Both the position numbers and the translations under genes were made by a program. 64,000 bases of DNA, taken from the NCBI RefSeq assembly GCF_017353515.1, contig NZ_JAFMPY010000011.1, positions 1 to 64,000 of the forward strand, in the 5' to 3' direction. This stretch comes from Jiella sonneratiae (GTDB lineage Bacteria > Pseudomonadota > Alphaproteobacteria > Rhizobiales > Rhizobiaceae). Shown one piece after another: positions 46,750 to 56,856 of the stretch; positions within the stretch are counted from its first letter, which is position 1; the number at the start of each line of letters is the position of its first letter. The notes beneath the pieces were generated by a model. It did not search any database. It saw nothing but the letters and a program-made list of their open reading frames with translations, and had not been told where the DNA came from.

Positions 46750-47820
46750 ATGAAACTCTTTTCCTGTCCCGCCTGCGCGCAGGTCGTTTTCTTCGAGAAC
46801 GTCGTCTGCGAGCGCTGCAACCACGCCCTCGGCTACGAGCCGGATTCCAACCGGATGCTGGCGCTCGACCCGGCGGACGGCATCTTCGTCGCCGCCGGCA
46901 CCCATAGCGACGGCTCGAAGTGGAAATACTGCGCGAACTATGCCTTCGGCGTCTGCAACTGGCTGGTTCCGGGCGAAGGCCCGGAGGTCTACTGCAAGGC
47001 CTGCCGCCACAACGTGACGGTGCCCGACACGTCCGACCCGACGAACGTCGCCCGCTGGCAGAAGATGGAGATCGCCAAGCGGCGGATGTTCTACACGCTG
47101 CTGCGCCTACGCCTGCCGCTGGCGACGCGCGACGAGGCGGGGGAGGGTCTCGGCTTCGACTTTCTCGCCGAAACGCCCGGCGAGCAACATGTGATGACCG
47201 GCCACGACCTCGGCCTGATCACCATCGCCCTCGCCGAGGCCGACGACGCCGAGCGGGAGAAGCGTCGGACGTCGATGGGCGAGCCCTATCGCACGCTGCT
47301 CGGCCACTTTCGCCACGAGGTCGGCCACTGGTACTGGGACCGGCTGGTGCGCGACGGCAATCCGGGCGCGCTGCAGGCATGCCGGGCGATCTTCGGCGAC
47401 GACACGGTCGACTACGGCGAGGCGCTGCAGCAGCATTACATGAACGGCCCGAAGCCGAACTGGCAGACGGAATACGTCTCCTCCTATGCCGGCTCGCACG
47501 CCTGGGAGGACTTCGCCGAGACCTGGGCGCATTACCTCCACATCGTCGACAGCCTCGAGACCGGCCACTGGTGGGGTGTCTCGGTGGATCCGCGCGTGCG
47601 CGATTCCGGCCTGCTCACGACGACGATCGATTTCGACGTCTATCGCGACGAGGTGACGATCGACGAGATCGCCGATGCCTGGCTCGCGCTGTCGGCGGCG
47701 CTGAACTCGTTCAACCGCTCGATGGGCCATCACGACCTCTATCCCTTCGTCATTTCCGAGACGGTGAAGCAGAAGCTCGGCTTCATCCACGATCTGGTGC
47801 GGGGCAGGGCGGGCCGTTAG
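46750..47820 (+). CDS. Zinc-ribbon metallopeptidase (Peptidase_Mx / COG4307 type)
   Basis: 356 residues. The N-terminus has two zinc-ribbon-like knuckle sets: C6-x2-C9 with C20-x2-C23, then YCANYAF...VC with VYCKACRHN (about 60-85). The peptidase part has the zincin motif HEVGH (about 190-194) and the downstream WEDFAETWAHYLHIVD (about 251-266), whose acidic residue is the likely third ligand. No signal peptide is seen, so it acts in the cytoplasm. It is transcribed divergently from the DUF2126 gene over a 240-base gap and is a known neighbour of alpha-E/ATP-grasp genes, where it may process the ligated peptide. Substrate unknown. Confidence 0.87.
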   Translation: MKLFSCPACAQVVFFENVVCERCNHALGYEPDSNRMLALDPADGIFVAAGTHSDGSKWKYCANYAFGVCNWLVPGEGPEVYCKACRHNVTVPDTSDPTNVARWQKMEIAKRRMFYTLLRLRLPLATRDEAGEGLGFDFLAETPGEQHVMTGHDLGLITIALAEADDAEREKRRTSMGEPYRTLLGHFRHEVGHWYWDRLVRDGNPGALQACRAIFGDDTVDYGEALQQHYMNGPKPNWQTEYVSSYAGSHAWEDFAETWAHYLHIVDSLETGHWWGVSVDPRVRDSGLLTTTIDFDVYRDEVTIDEIADAWLALSAALNSFNRSMGHHDLYPFVISETVKQKLGFIHDLVRGRAGR

Positions 47821-48114
47821 TCGCCTGCCTGGACGGTCGATGCGTTGCCGACCCCTGGCGGCGTGCGCATGCCGCGGGATCGTCCGACGTAGTCTCCGGC
47901 CGAAAACCGTCGGAACGCTCGCGGTGCGTTGGCCCGACAGCCGAATACGGAAATTTCCTCGACAGCAAGGGCTGGAAGCCTGCGCGCCCGCTTTAATTAA
48001 GATGCGGTGCGGCAAGCGGTCCGCTCGACCGCGAGCGTCTGTGGCCTCGGTTCGGGACCTCGTAGGCAAGACCGCCCGCACGGAAATCAGCCTTCAGGGA
48101 CGGGGACTGAGGAC

Positions 48115-50001
48115 ATGGCACAAACTGCCGACCGCTTCTTATTCGAGACGCATTGGGGCCCGCGCCTTCTTGCAGGCCGGACCGAATTCCGACTCTGGGC
48201 GCCGTCGGCGCCATCGATCGAACTCGCGATGGGGGACGGGGCCGGCAAGCCGGCCGGTTTCCTGCCGATGGAAAAGGACGCCCGAGGCTGGTGGCGGATC
48301 GAGACCGACCGCGTCGCGGTCGGGCAGGGATACGGCTTTCGGCTCGACAGCGGCCTCGTCGTTCCCGATCCCGCGGCGCGGGCGCAATGCGGCGACGTCC
48401 ACGGCCTGTCGAAGCTGGTCGATCCGAAAGCCTATGCCTGGAAGACGGCAGGCTGGAACGGCCGCCCCTGGGAGGAGGCGGTGTTCTACGAACTCCACAC
48501 CGGCACCTTCTCGCCCGAGGGGACCTTCGACGGCGTCGCCGAGCGGCTCGACTATCTGAAGGAGACCGGCGTCACCGCCGTCGAGCTTTTGCCCGTCGCG
48601 GAGTTCGCCGGCCGCCGGGGCTGGGGCTATGACGGGGTGCTGCTCTACTGCCCGCACGAGGTCTATGGCGGCGGCGACGGGCTGAAGCGGCTCGTCGATG
48701 CCGCGCACGAGCGCGGCCTGATGGTGTTCCTCGACGTCGTCTACAATCACTTCGGGCCGGACGGGAACTACATCGGCTCCTACGCGCCGGAGTTCTTCCA
48801 TCAGGAGATCCACACGCCCTGGGGGGCGGCGATCGCCTATGACGAGAAGCCGGTGCGCGACTTCATGATCGACAACGCCCTGTTCTGGCTGGAGGAGTTC
48901 CGCATCGACGGGCTCAGGCTCGACGCGATCGATTCCATCGAGGACACCACCGACGTGCCGCTGGTGCGCGAACTCGCCGCGACGGTCCGCGCCGCCTTCC
49001 CGGACCGCCACGTCCACATCACCACCGAGGACGACCGCAACATCACCTGGCACGTCGAGCGCGAGAACGGCCGGGCCGCCCTCGTCTCCGGCGAGTGGAA
49101 CGACGACTTCCACCATACCGCCCACGTCATCGCCACCCACGAGGAAGAGGGCTACTACGCCGACTATTCCCGCAAGTCGGTGGCGCAGATGGCCAAGGCG
49201 CTCGCCACCGGCTTCGTCTTCCAGGGCGAGCACTCCAAGCATCGCGGCCGCGACGTCGGCAGACCCTCCGGGCACCTGCCGCCGACCGCCTTCGTGAACT
49301 TCCTGCAGAACCACGACCAGATCGGCAACCGCGCCTTCGGCGACCGGCTGACCGACCTCGCCTCGCGCCGCGTGGTGGAATGCCTGCAGGCGATCCTCCT
49401 GCTCTCGCCGCAGATCCCGCTCATGTTCATGGGCGAGGAATACGGCAACACCGATCCGTTCTGCTTCTTCACCGACTTCGACGGCGAACTCGCCGACGCG
49501 GTGCGCGAGGGGCGGCGCGCCGAATTCAAGAAGTTCGCGGCCTTCCACGATGCCGACGCCCGCAAGCTGATCCCCGATCCGAACGCCGAGACGACCTTCA
49601 AGGCGTCGAAGCTCGACTGGTCGCTGCTCGACCGCCCGACCTACCGGCGGCGTTGGGCGATGGTGAAGACGCTGCTCGAAAAGCGCCAGCAGCGCGTCGT
49701 GCCGCTGATCGCCGGCGAACTGGCGGGCGGCTGCGGCGAATATCACGTCTCCGACGACACGCTGGCCTTCGTCGTCGCCTGGCATCTGAAGAACAATGCC
49801 GTGCTGCATCTCTTCGCCAATCTCGACGACGAGCCCTGGGCGCTGCCCTCCGACGTCGTCAAGAGCGATCTGACCTGCGGCGACCTCCTCCACTCCCATC
49901 CGAAGGACGCTGCCCCGATGCTTGAAACCGGCTGCCTGCCCGGGCCCTCCGTGGTCTTCCGCATCGAAGGACAGAAGCTGATCTCCGGGACCGCACGATG
50001 A
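48115..50001 (+). CDS. treZ: Malto-oligosyltrehalose trehalohydrolase TreZ
   Basis: 628 residues. It releases trehalose from the maltooligosyl-trehalose made by TreY. An N-terminal carbohydrate-binding module (RTEFRLWAPSAPSIELAM) precedes the GH13 barrel: VFYELHTGTFSPEGTFDG, nucleophile Asp in GLRLDAIDSI (about 268), Glu in ITTEDDRN (about 303), QNHDQIGNRAFGDRL (about 398). The frame is open upstream, but the ATG at 48115 precedes the conserved start and follows GAGGA. Its stop overlaps the malQ ATG (ATGA). It opens the second alpha-glucan operon of the window. Confidence 0.96.
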   Translation: MAQTADRFLFETHWGPRLLAGRTEFRLWAPSAPSIELAMGDGAGKPAGFLPMEKDARGWWRIETDRVAVGQGYGFRLDSGLVVPDPAARAQCGDVHGLSKLVDPKAYAWKTAGWNGRPWEEAVFYELHTGTFSPEGTFDGVAERLDYLKETGVTAVELLPVAEFAGRRGWGYDGVLLYCPHEVYGGGDGLKRLVDAAHERGLMVFLDVVYNHFGPDGNYIGSYAPEFFHQEIHTPWGAAIAYDEKPVRDFMIDNALFWLEEFRIDGLRLDAIDSIEDTTDVPLVRELAATVRAAFPDRHVHITTEDDRNITWHVERENGRAALVSGEWNDDFHHTAHVIATHEEEGYYADYSRKSVAQMAKALATGFVFQGEHSKHRGRDVGRPSGHLPPTAFVNFLQNHDQIGNRAFGDRLTDLASRRVVECLQAILLLSPQIPLMFMGEEYGNTDPFCFFTDFDGELADAVREGRRAEFKKFAAFHDADARKLIPDPNAETTFKASKLDWSLLDRPTYRRRWAMVKTLLEKRQQRVVPLIAGELAGGCGEYHVSDDTLAFVVAWHLKNNAVLHLFANLDDEPWALPSDVVKSDLTCGDLLHSHPKDAAPMLETGCLPGPSVVFRIEGQKLISGTAR

Positions 50002-51857
50002 CGTCACGCCTCGACCTGCTTGCCGCGAGCCACGGCATCCAGCTCGCCTACGTCTCCGAACTCGGCGAAGAGAAGGTCATCGACGATACCGCCAAGCGCG
50101 CGCTTCTCGGCGCCCTTGGCGTCGATCCAGAGACCGGCGCGCCCGGCGACTTCCACGACAGGGTCGAGGCGCCGCGGCGCGCCTGTCCGCTGCCGGAGGC
50201 GATCGCCGACCACCGGCACTGGGGCGTCGCCTGCCAGCTCTATGCGCTCCGCTCCAGCCGCAGCCTCGGCATCGGCGATTTCGAGGATCTCGCCCGGCTT
50301 TCCGTCATCGCCGCCGGAGAGGGGGCCGCCTTCGTCGGCGTCAATCCGCTGCACGCGCTCTTCCTCGCCGAGCCGGCCCGCTACAGCCCCTATTCGCCCT
50401 CGACACGGCGCTTCCTCAACCCGTTCTATCTCGCCGTCGACCACATGGAAGGCGGCGCTGCGGCGATCGAGGCCGTCAGGGCGCAGGCGCCGGAACTCTT
50501 CGACGGGCTCGAGGGCGACCTCGTCGACTATCCGGCCGTCGGCCGGCTGAAACGGGCGCTGTTTTCCCGGCTGTTCGAGGCCCGCCGCGGCGAGATCGAG
50601 GACGAGCAGGCCTTCCAGCGTTTCGTCGAGGCCGGCGGGGAGGCGCTGCAGGGTTTCGCCCTGTTCGAGGCGATCTCGGAAGCCGAGGTCGAACGGGGCG
50701 GCCATGCCGGCTGGCATCACTGGCCGGAGGCAATGCGCGACCGCCATTCGCCCGAGGTCGCCCGCTTCGCCGAGGAACGGCGCGAGCGCGTGCTCTTCCA
50801 TCTCTGGCTGCAGTTCGAGGCCGAGGAGCAGCTCGCCAGCGCCCAGGCCCGGGCAAGGGGCGCCGGCATGGCAATCGGCCTCTATCTCGATCTCGCAGTC
50901 GGCGTCACGCCCGATGGGGCCGAGACCTGGGCCGATCCGGCGCTCACCGTCAACGGCGCGCGGGTCGGCTCGCCCCCCGACATGTTCAACAGCCAGGGCC
51001 AGGACTGGGGCCTTGCGCCGCTGTCGCCGAAGGCCCTCGCCGAACGCGACCACAAGCCGCTGTTCGAGGCCTTCACGGCACTGACCCGCAATGCCGGCGC
51101 GGTGCGGATCGACCACGCCATGGGGCTTGCCCGGCTGTGGTGGATCCCGAACGAGGCGCGCTCGGCCGGCGGCGGCTACGTGCGCTATCATCTCGGCGCG
51201 ATGATCGACGCCGTGGCGAAGGCCGCCGCCGACAACCGCTGCCTCGTCATCGGCGAGGATCTCGGCACCGTGCCGCCCGGCTTTCGCGAGGTGATGGCGG
51301 CGGCGAACGTCTTCTCCTACCGCGTGCTTTACTTCGAGCGGCATGCGGACGGCAGCTTCGTCGACCCCGGCGCCTATCCGCGGCTCTCCCTCGCCTGCAT
51401 CTCGACCCATGACCTCGCGACGCTGTCGGGCTGGTGGACGGCCGGCGACATCGCGCTGCGTTTCGAAGCGGGCACCCAGGACGAGGCGGCGACGGCGCGC
51501 GACAGGCAGTCCCGGTCGGGCGAGAAGCGCATGCTGCTCGAAGCGCTGCACCGGTCGGATCTCCTGCCGGAAAGTCTCGAGGCCGTGCGCCGCGGCGCCG
51601 CGGCGATGCCGGAGGAACTGCCGGACGAACTCGCCGTGGCGGTCCACCGTCACCTCGCCCGCAGCGCCGCGCTGGTCTTCGCCGTCCAGCTCGACGACAT
51701 GGTGGGTGCCGTCCGGCAGGCGAACCTTCCCGGCACCACCGACCAATATCCGAACTGGCGCATCAGGACGCCGGTCCCCCTCGAGGACCTGTCGAGCGAC
51801 AGGCGCTTCCTCGAAATGGCGGCCGCCATGCGCGAAGAAAGGCCCACCCGTTCATGA
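49998..51857 (+). CDS. malQ: 4-alpha-glucanotransferase MalQ
   Basis: 619 residues of GH77. Signatures WGVACQLYALRSSRSLGIGDF, SPYSPSTRRFLNPFYL, the nucleophile Asp in RIDHAMGL (about 370), the acid/base Glu in IGEDLGTVP (about 418) and STHDLATLSGWW (about 470). It transfers maltooligosyl units between glucan chains. It sits between treZ and treY with ATGA overlaps on both sides, so it is made in fixed ratio with them and probably lengthens short products into chains TreY can use. A debranching enzyme (treX/glgX) that often fills this place is absent. Confidence 0.95.
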   Translation: MTSRLDLLAASHGIQLAYVSELGEEKVIDDTAKRALLGALGVDPETGAPGDFHDRVEAPRRACPLPEAIADHRHWGVACQLYALRSSRSLGIGDFEDLARLSVIAAGEGAAFVGVNPLHALFLAEPARYSPYSPSTRRFLNPFYLAVDHMEGGAAAIEAVRAQAPELFDGLEGDLVDYPAVGRLKRALFSRLFEARRGEIEDEQAFQRFVEAGGEALQGFALFEAISEAEVERGGHAGWHHWPEAMRDRHSPEVARFAEERRERVLFHLWLQFEAEEQLASAQARARGAGMAIGLYLDLAVGVTPDGAETWADPALTVNGARVGSPPDMFNSQGQDWGLAPLSPKALAERDHKPLFEAFTALTRNAGAVRIDHAMGLARLWWIPNEARSAGGGYVRYHLGAMIDAVAKAAADNRCLVIGEDLGTVPPGFREVMAAANVFSYRVLYFERHADGSFVDPGAYPRLSLACISTHDLATLSGWWTAGDIALRFEAGTQDEAATARDRQSRSGEKRMLLEALHRSDLLPESLEAVRRGAAAMPEELPDELAVAVHRHLARSAALVFAVQLDDMVGAVRQANLPGTTDQYPNWRIRTPVPLEDLSSDRRFLEMAAAMREERPTRS

Positions 51858-54559
51858 GCCGCATGCTCGTCGCAACCTATCGCCTGCAGTTCCGCGAGGG
51901 GATGGACTTTGAGACCGCCGCCGGCCTCGCCCCCTATCTGAAGAAGCTCGGCGTCAGCCATCTCTATGCCGCGCCGATCTTCGCGGCGGCCGCCAACTCC
52001 ACCCACGGCTACGACGTCACCGACTACAACGCCCTCGACGAGGCCCTCGGCGGCGTCGCCGGCTTCACCGCGATGAGCGACGCGCTGTCCTCGGCCGATC
52101 TCGGCCTGCTGCTCGACTTCGTGCCCAACCACATGGGCGTCTCGCCCGCCAATCTGTGGTGGGAGGACGTCCTGCGCTGGGGCCAGGAAAGCCGTTTCGC
52201 CCGCACCTTCGACATCGCCTGGGAGGCCGAGAAGATCCTCGTGCCGGTGCTCGGCAAGCCCTATGGCGAGGCGCTGGAGGCGGGCGACCTCTCGGTGCGG
52301 CTGGACGGCAGGGCCGGCACGCTCCGCTTCGACGCGTCCGGATACGGTCTGCCCATCGATCCGCGCAGCTACGGCCACGTGTTCGGCCTCATCGACCATG
52401 CCGAGCGGGACCGGCTCGTCCGGCGCTTCTCGGTCTCCACCCCGGCGGAGGCCGACGAGCTGGCCGAGCTCCTGCTCGAGCACCTGCAGGAAAAGGATTT
52501 CTCCGAGGCGCTGGAAAAGGCGCTCGCCGCCATCAACGCCGACCAGGCGGCGCTGCACGATCTCCACGAGGCCCAGGCCTGGCGCCTCGCCTGGTGGCGC
52601 ACGGCCCGCGAGAAGCTGACCTACCGCCGCTTCTTCGAGATCGCCGACCTCATCGGCGTGCGCCAGGAGTCGCGCCGCGTCTTCCGCGAGTCGCACCAGC
52701 TGGTCATCCGCCTCGCCCGCGAACGCCGGCTCGACGGCATCCGCATCGACCATGTCGACGGCCTCGCCGACCCGAAGGGCTATCTCGAACAGCTCCGCCA
52801 GGCCTTCCAGTCGGTGCGGCGCTCGCCGTCGATCCACGTCGAGAAGATCCTGACCGGCGACGAGCGGCTGCGCACCTCCTGGGAGATCGAGGGCACCACC
52901 GGCTACGAGTTCATCACCGCGCTCGCCGGCCTCTATGTCGACCCGGCGAAGGAAGCGGCGATGAACGGGGCCTATCACGCCTTCGTCCGCGACGAGCCGG
53001 ACCTGCGCGCGATGATCCTCCGCCAGAAGCGTTCGATCTTCCAGCGCAACCTCGCCGGCGAACTCGCGGCGCTGACCGGCCTTGCGCTTTCCGTCGCCTC
53101 GCGCGGCCTTTCCACCCGCGACCTCGGCCCGGACACGATCGCCCGGGCGATCGTCGAGGTGGCGGCGGCGCTGCCGGTCTACCGTACCTACGTCTCCGTC
53201 GACGGCGTGCCGCGCCGCGACATCGCCGTCATCGACGAGGCCGTCGACCGCGCCCTGACGTCGCGCGAGGTCGAGGCCGACGAGCCGATCCAGTTCATCG
53301 GCCGGCTCTTGAAGCTCGACTTCACCGACGGCGCCGACATCGCCGGCGCGCTCGACTTCACCCGGCGCTTCCAGCAGACCACCGGCGCCGTCATGGCGAA
53401 GGCCGTCGAGGACACGGTGTTCTACCGCTACAACCGGCTGATCGCGCTGAACGAGGTGGGCGGCGAGCCGGATCTCTACGGCGCCGAGGTGGAGGCGTTC
53501 CACGACGCCATGCGCATCCGCCTCGCCGACCAGCCGCTGGGCCTCCTCGCCACCTCCACCCACGACACCAAGCGCGGCGAGGACGCGCGGGCGCGGCTCT
53601 ACACCCTCTCCGAGGAGCCGGAGCGCTGGCGCGACCTCGTCGCGGAATTCGCCGAGGCGCTCGGCGCCTCGCGGCTCGAGGTCGAGCCCGGGCTCGATTC
53701 GCCCGACCCGGAGACCGAATGGGGGCTCTACCAGTCGCTGCTCGGCGTCCTGCCGGCGGATTTCGATCCGGGCGATGCCGCGTCCCGCGAGGCGGTCGCC
53801 GCACGTCTTGCCGCCTATGCCGAAAAGGCGGTCCGCGAGGCCAAGCGCTGGACCAGCTGGACATCGCCGGCCGAAGCCTACGAGGCGGCGCTGGCAGGCT
53901 TCGTCGCGGCGATGCTGGAGGGCGGCGGCGAGGGCTCCTTCATCGCGAGGTTCTGGCGCGCGGCCCAGCCCTTCGTTGCCGCCGGTGCCCTCAATTCCCT
54001 GTCCCAGACCGCGATCAAGCTCGTGGCGCCCGGCGTGCCGGACATCTACCAGGGCACGGAATTCTACGACTTCTCCCTCGTCGATCCGGACAACCGCCGG
54101 GCGATCGACTTTAAGGCCCGCTCCGCGGTCATCGGGACCGACGGCAGCATCGCCGACGACCTTCGCGACTGGCGCTCCGGCGCGATGAAGGCGCGGATCG
54201 TCTCGGCGGGGCTGACGCTGCGCGGCGAGATGCCGGAGTTCTTCGCCGCCGCCGCCTACGTGCCGATCGAGCCCCAAGGGCCGCGGGGCGCCCACCTCGT
54301 CGCCTTCCTGCGCCGGGACGAGGACCACGGCGCGGTCCTCGCCGTCGCGCCGCGCCTGTCGCTGACGCTCCTCGACGGAGCCGAGGATCTTCTCCCCGCG
54401 ACCACCGGGTGGGAAGGCACCAGCCTGCCGCTTCCCGAGGGGCTGGCGACGCGGGGATGGCGCAATATCTTCACCGGGGAGATGCTCGCCCCGGCCGGCG
54501 CGCTCGACGTGGCGGGGGTGTTTTCCGACCTGCCGGTGGCGATCCTCGTCGCCACCTGA
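51854..54559 (+). CDS. treY: Malto-oligosyltrehalose synthase TreY
   Basis: 901 residues. It turns the reducing end of a maltooligosaccharide into a trehalose unit. Motifs: [15 protein letters not shown] at the start, [18 protein letters not shown], nucleophile Asp in [13 protein letters not shown] (about 295), Glu in HVEKIL (about 330), and the family-specific [15 protein letters not shown] (about 569). The C-terminal part ([24 protein letters not shown], partial) is typical. The ATG overlaps the malQ stop (ATGA). It is the last gene of the treZ-malQ-treY unit; thuA follows after 71 bases. Confidence 0.96.
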   Translation: MSRMLVATYRLQFREGMDFETAAGLAPYLKKLGVSHLYAAPIFAAAANSTHGYDVTDYNALDEALGGVAGFTAMSDALSSADLGLLLDFVPNHMGVSPANLWWEDVLRWGQESRFARTFDIAWEAEKILVPVLGKPYGEALEAGDLSVRLDGRAGTLRFDASGYGLPIDPRSYGHVFGLIDHAERDRLVRRFSVSTPAEADELAELLLEHLQEKDFSEALEKALAAINADQAALHDLHEAQAWRLAWWRTAREKLTYRRFFEIADLIGVRQESRRVFRESHQLVIRLARERRLDGIRIDHVDGLADPKGYLEQLRQAFQSVRRSPSIHVEKILTGDERLRTSWEIEGTTGYEFITALAGLYVDPAKEAAMNGAYHAFVRDEPDLRAMILRQKRSIFQRNLAGELAALTGLALSVASRGLSTRDLGPDTIARAIVEVAAALPVYRTYVSVDGVPRRDIAVIDEAVDRALTSREVEADEPIQFIGRLLKLDFTDGADIAGALDFTRRFQQTTGAVMAKAVEDTVFYRYNRLIALNEVGGEPDLYGAEVEAFHDAMRIRLADQPLGLLATSTHDTKRGEDARARLYTLSEEPERWRDLVAEFAEALGASRLEVEPGLDSPDPETEWGLYQSLLGVLPADFDPGDAASREAVAARLAAYAEKAVREAKRWTSWTSPAEAYEAALAGFVAAMLEGGGEGSFIARFWRAAQPFVAAGALNSLSQTAIKLVAPGVPDIYQGTEFYDFSLVDPDNRRAIDFKARSAVIGTDGSIADDLRDWRSGAMKARIVSAGLTLRGEMPEFFAAAAYVPIEPQGPRGAHLVAFLRRDEDHGAVLAVAPRLSLTLLDGAEDLLPATTGWEGTSLPLPEGLATRGWRNIFTGEMLAPAGALDVAGVFSDLPVAILVAT

Positions 54560-54630
54560 GGGCGGGAGCGGGCAGGGCACGAAGATCGAGGGGTGCCCGC
54601 GACCCGCAGGTCGCCCCGGGGAGATATCGC

Positions 54631-55416
54631 ATGACCATCCGCGCACTCGTCTGGAACGAGTTCTTCCACGAACGCCACAATGACACCGTCAGGGCGATCT
54701 ATCCGGACGGCATCCACGCGACCATCGCCGGCTTCCTCGGCCGCGAGCCGGACATCGAGGCCGCGACCGCGACGCTTCCCGAAGCCGGGCACGGACTTTC
54801 GCAGGAGCGGCTCGACGCGACCGACGTCCTCCTGTGGTGGGGCCACAAGGCGCATGGCGACGTCGAGGACGCGGTGGTCGATCGCGTCGCCGAACGCGTG
54901 CATCAGGGGATGGGCCTGATCGTCCTGCATTCCGGCCACTTCTCCAAGCCGTTCAAGCGGCTGATGGGTACGCCCTGTTCGCTGAGATGGCGGGAGGCAG
55001 GCGAGCGCGAGCGGCTCTGGGCGGTCAACCGCTCGCATCCGATCGTGCAAGGGGTGGGGCCGGCGATCGAACTGCCGAACGCCGAGATGTACGGCGAGCC
55101 CTTCCTTGTCCCCGAGCCGATGGAGACGGTGTTCATCTCCTGGTTCGAGGGCGGCGAGGTGTTCCGCTCCGGCCTCACCTACCAGCGCGGTGCGGGAAAG
55201 GTCTTCTACTTCCGGCCCGGTCACGAGACCTATCCGATCTACCACAACCCAGACATCCAGCGGGTCATCGTCAACGCCGTGCGCTGGGCCCACAACCCGG
55301 TCCCCGCCTGGACCGACGTCTCGGCCGCGCCGAACGTTCCGGTCGACAAGGCGCCGGAAAAGATCGAGCAGAAAGGCGGCTCGCTGCACAAGCCGGGCGA
55401 AGAAGGCTACCGGTAG
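54631..55416 (+). CDS. thuA: ThuA trehalose-utilisation protein
   Basis: 261 residues of the ThuA/glutamine-amidotransferase-like fold: [69 protein letters not shown] (partial). In Sinorhizobium ThuA and ThuB act together on trehalose through 3-keto-trehalose. The ATG at 54631 follows GGGGAG. It lies directly behind treY and 15 bases before the thuB-like gene, linking synthesis and breakdown on one strand. Whether it works on trehalose here or on another sugar is inferred from name and position only. Confidence 0.9.
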   Translation: MTIRALVWNEFFHERHNDTVRAIYPDGIHATIAGFLGREPDIEAATATLPEAGHGLSQERLDATDVLLWWGHKAHGDVEDAVVDRVAERVHQGMGLIVLHSGHFSKPFKRLMGTPCSLRWREAGERERLWAVNRSHPIVQGVGPAIELPNAEMYGEPFLVPEPMETVFISWFEGGEVFRSGLTYQRGAGKVFYFRPGHETYPIYHNPDIQRVIVNAVRWAHNPVPAWTDVSAAPNVPVDKAPEKIEQKGGSLHKPGEEGYR

Positions 55417-55431
55417 GGCGCGGGCGGATCC

Positions 55432-56544
55432 ATGGCCAACCAGACCCATCAGGCCGCCCGCGAGGCGGCGGCCGTCGCCGGCGAAAAGCGCATCATGATC
55501 CTCGGCACGGGTGCGATCGCCCATCGCCATGCCGAGCATTTCATCTCGATCCCCGGCTGCAAGGTGGTCGCCGCCTGCGACGTGGTTCTCGACCGCGTCC
55601 GCGCCTTCGCCACCCTGCACGGCATCGACAAGGCCTTCGCCGACCTTTCCGAGGCGCTGGCCTGGGGCGCGTTCGACGCCGTCGTCAACGCCACGCCCGA
55701 CGCCGTGCACAAGGCGACGACGCTGCAGGTCGCGGCCGCCGGCAAGGCGATCTTCTGCGAAAAGCCGCTGGCGCTGAACGCCGAGGACGCCTTCGAGATG
55801 GTCGGGGCGGTCGAGCGGGCAGGGCTGATCAACATGGTCAACCTGACCTACCGCAACGCCCATGCCATCCAGCTCGCCCGGCGCATGGTCGAGGCCGGCG
55901 ACATCGGCGCGGTCCGCCATGTCGAGGCGAGCTACCTCCAGAGCTGGCTCACCGGCAGCCACTGGGGCGATTGGCGGACCGACGAGCGCTGGCTGTGGCG
56001 GCTCTCCTCCGGCCACGGCTCGAAGGGCGTCGTCGGAGACATCGGCATCCACATCCTCGACTTCGTCACCTACGGCTCGGGGCAGGGGATCGCGGCGCTG
56101 CAGGCGCGCATGAAGACCTTCGACAAGGCCGAGGGCGGCGCCATCGGCGCCTATACGCTCGACGCGAACGATTCCTGCGCGATGACCGTCGAGTTCGACA
56201 ACGGCGCTCTCGGCGTTGTCCATATGAGCCGCTACGCCACCGGCAAGGCGAACGATCTCGACCTGACGATCCACGGCACGACCGGGGCCCTGAAGGTCTG
56301 GTCGAACACCACCGATTCGAGCCTCGACGTCTGTCTCGGCGAGGACATCCACACCCAGACCTGGCGCCGGGTCGAATGCCCGCCGACGCCGCGCAACGCC
56401 GACCGCTTCGTGCTGGCGCTTTTGTCGGGCGTCAACGGCGAGCCGGACTTCCGGCATGCGGCCGAGGTCCAGAAGCTGCTCGACCTCGCCTTCGTCTCCG
56501 ACGCCGAGCGGCGCATGCTGCCGGTGGTGCTGCCGCCGGTCTGA
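55432..56544 (+). CDS. thuB: Gfo/Idh/MocA oxidoreductase, ThuB-like
   Basis: 370 residues. The NAD(P)-binding motif is IMILGTGAIAHRHAEHF (from about residue 21), and the catalytic lysine is in FCEKPLALN (about residue 108). The C-terminal domain with GSKGVVGDIGIHILDFVTYG (about 197-216) is the usual sugar-dehydrogenase beta-sheet domain. With ThuA it would oxidise trehalose or a related disaccharide to the 3-keto form. It starts 15 bases after the thuA stop. The thuB assignment is by gene pairing; sequence alone allows other sugars or inositols. Confidence 0.82.
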   Translation: MANQTHQAAREAAAVAGEKRIMILGTGAIAHRHAEHFISIPGCKVVAACDVVLDRVRAFATLHGIDKAFADLSEALAWGAFDAVVNATPDAVHKATTLQVAAAGKAIFCEKPLALNAEDAFEMVGAVERAGLINMVNLTYRNAHAIQLARRMVEAGDIGAVRHVEASYLQSWLTGSHWGDWRTDERWLWRLSSGHGSKGVVGDIGIHILDFVTYGSGQGIAALQARMKTFDKAEGGAIGAYTLDANDSCAMTVEFDNGALGVVHMSRYATGKANDLDLTIHGTTGALKVWSNTTDSSLDVCLGEDIHTQTWRRVECPPTPRNADRFVLALLSGVNGEPDFRHAAEVQKLLDLAFVSDAERRMLPVVLPPV

Positions 56545-56856
56545 TCCGAGATCCGCTCGATCGAAGCGGGGCTCGTATCAAGCCTGCGCGGCGAATGAGC
56601 GTCTTTGTTTTCGGCATCACGACGTGATCTGCCGGAAACCGTCTGACGCCGGCGCCGCGTCTTCGGGCCGCTTGCCTTCGCCGGAACTTTGGATTTTCCG
56701 GGTCCGCGTTCAGGCGGCGGTAAGCAGATCGAAAGCATCGCCGTGGCAGGCCGGCCGCCCTTAACGCTCCGTTAGGCATAAGCGGCTATGGCTCGATCCG
56801 ACGGACTGCGTCCGCCTTCCGGGGAGGGTGTGCGCGTGCCGAGCAACGGGGCCGCC
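56545..56856 (+). promoter_or_regulatory. Upstream region of the DUF1217 gene with CtrA-like box
   Basis: 312 bases without a gene. At 56761-56775 the sequence TTAA-CGCTCCG-TTAG closely matches the CtrA box TTAA-N7-TTAA (last base differs). It is 82 bases before the start codon of the DUF1217 gene. CtrA control is common for flagellar and cell-cycle genes in alphaproteobacteria; here it is inferred from the motif alone. Confidence 0.5.

Noticed and set aside
51650-54646. A 998-codon open frame opposite treY
   Set aside because: Antisense shadow of an intact GH13 enzyme, and its composition is typical of GC-driven open frames.
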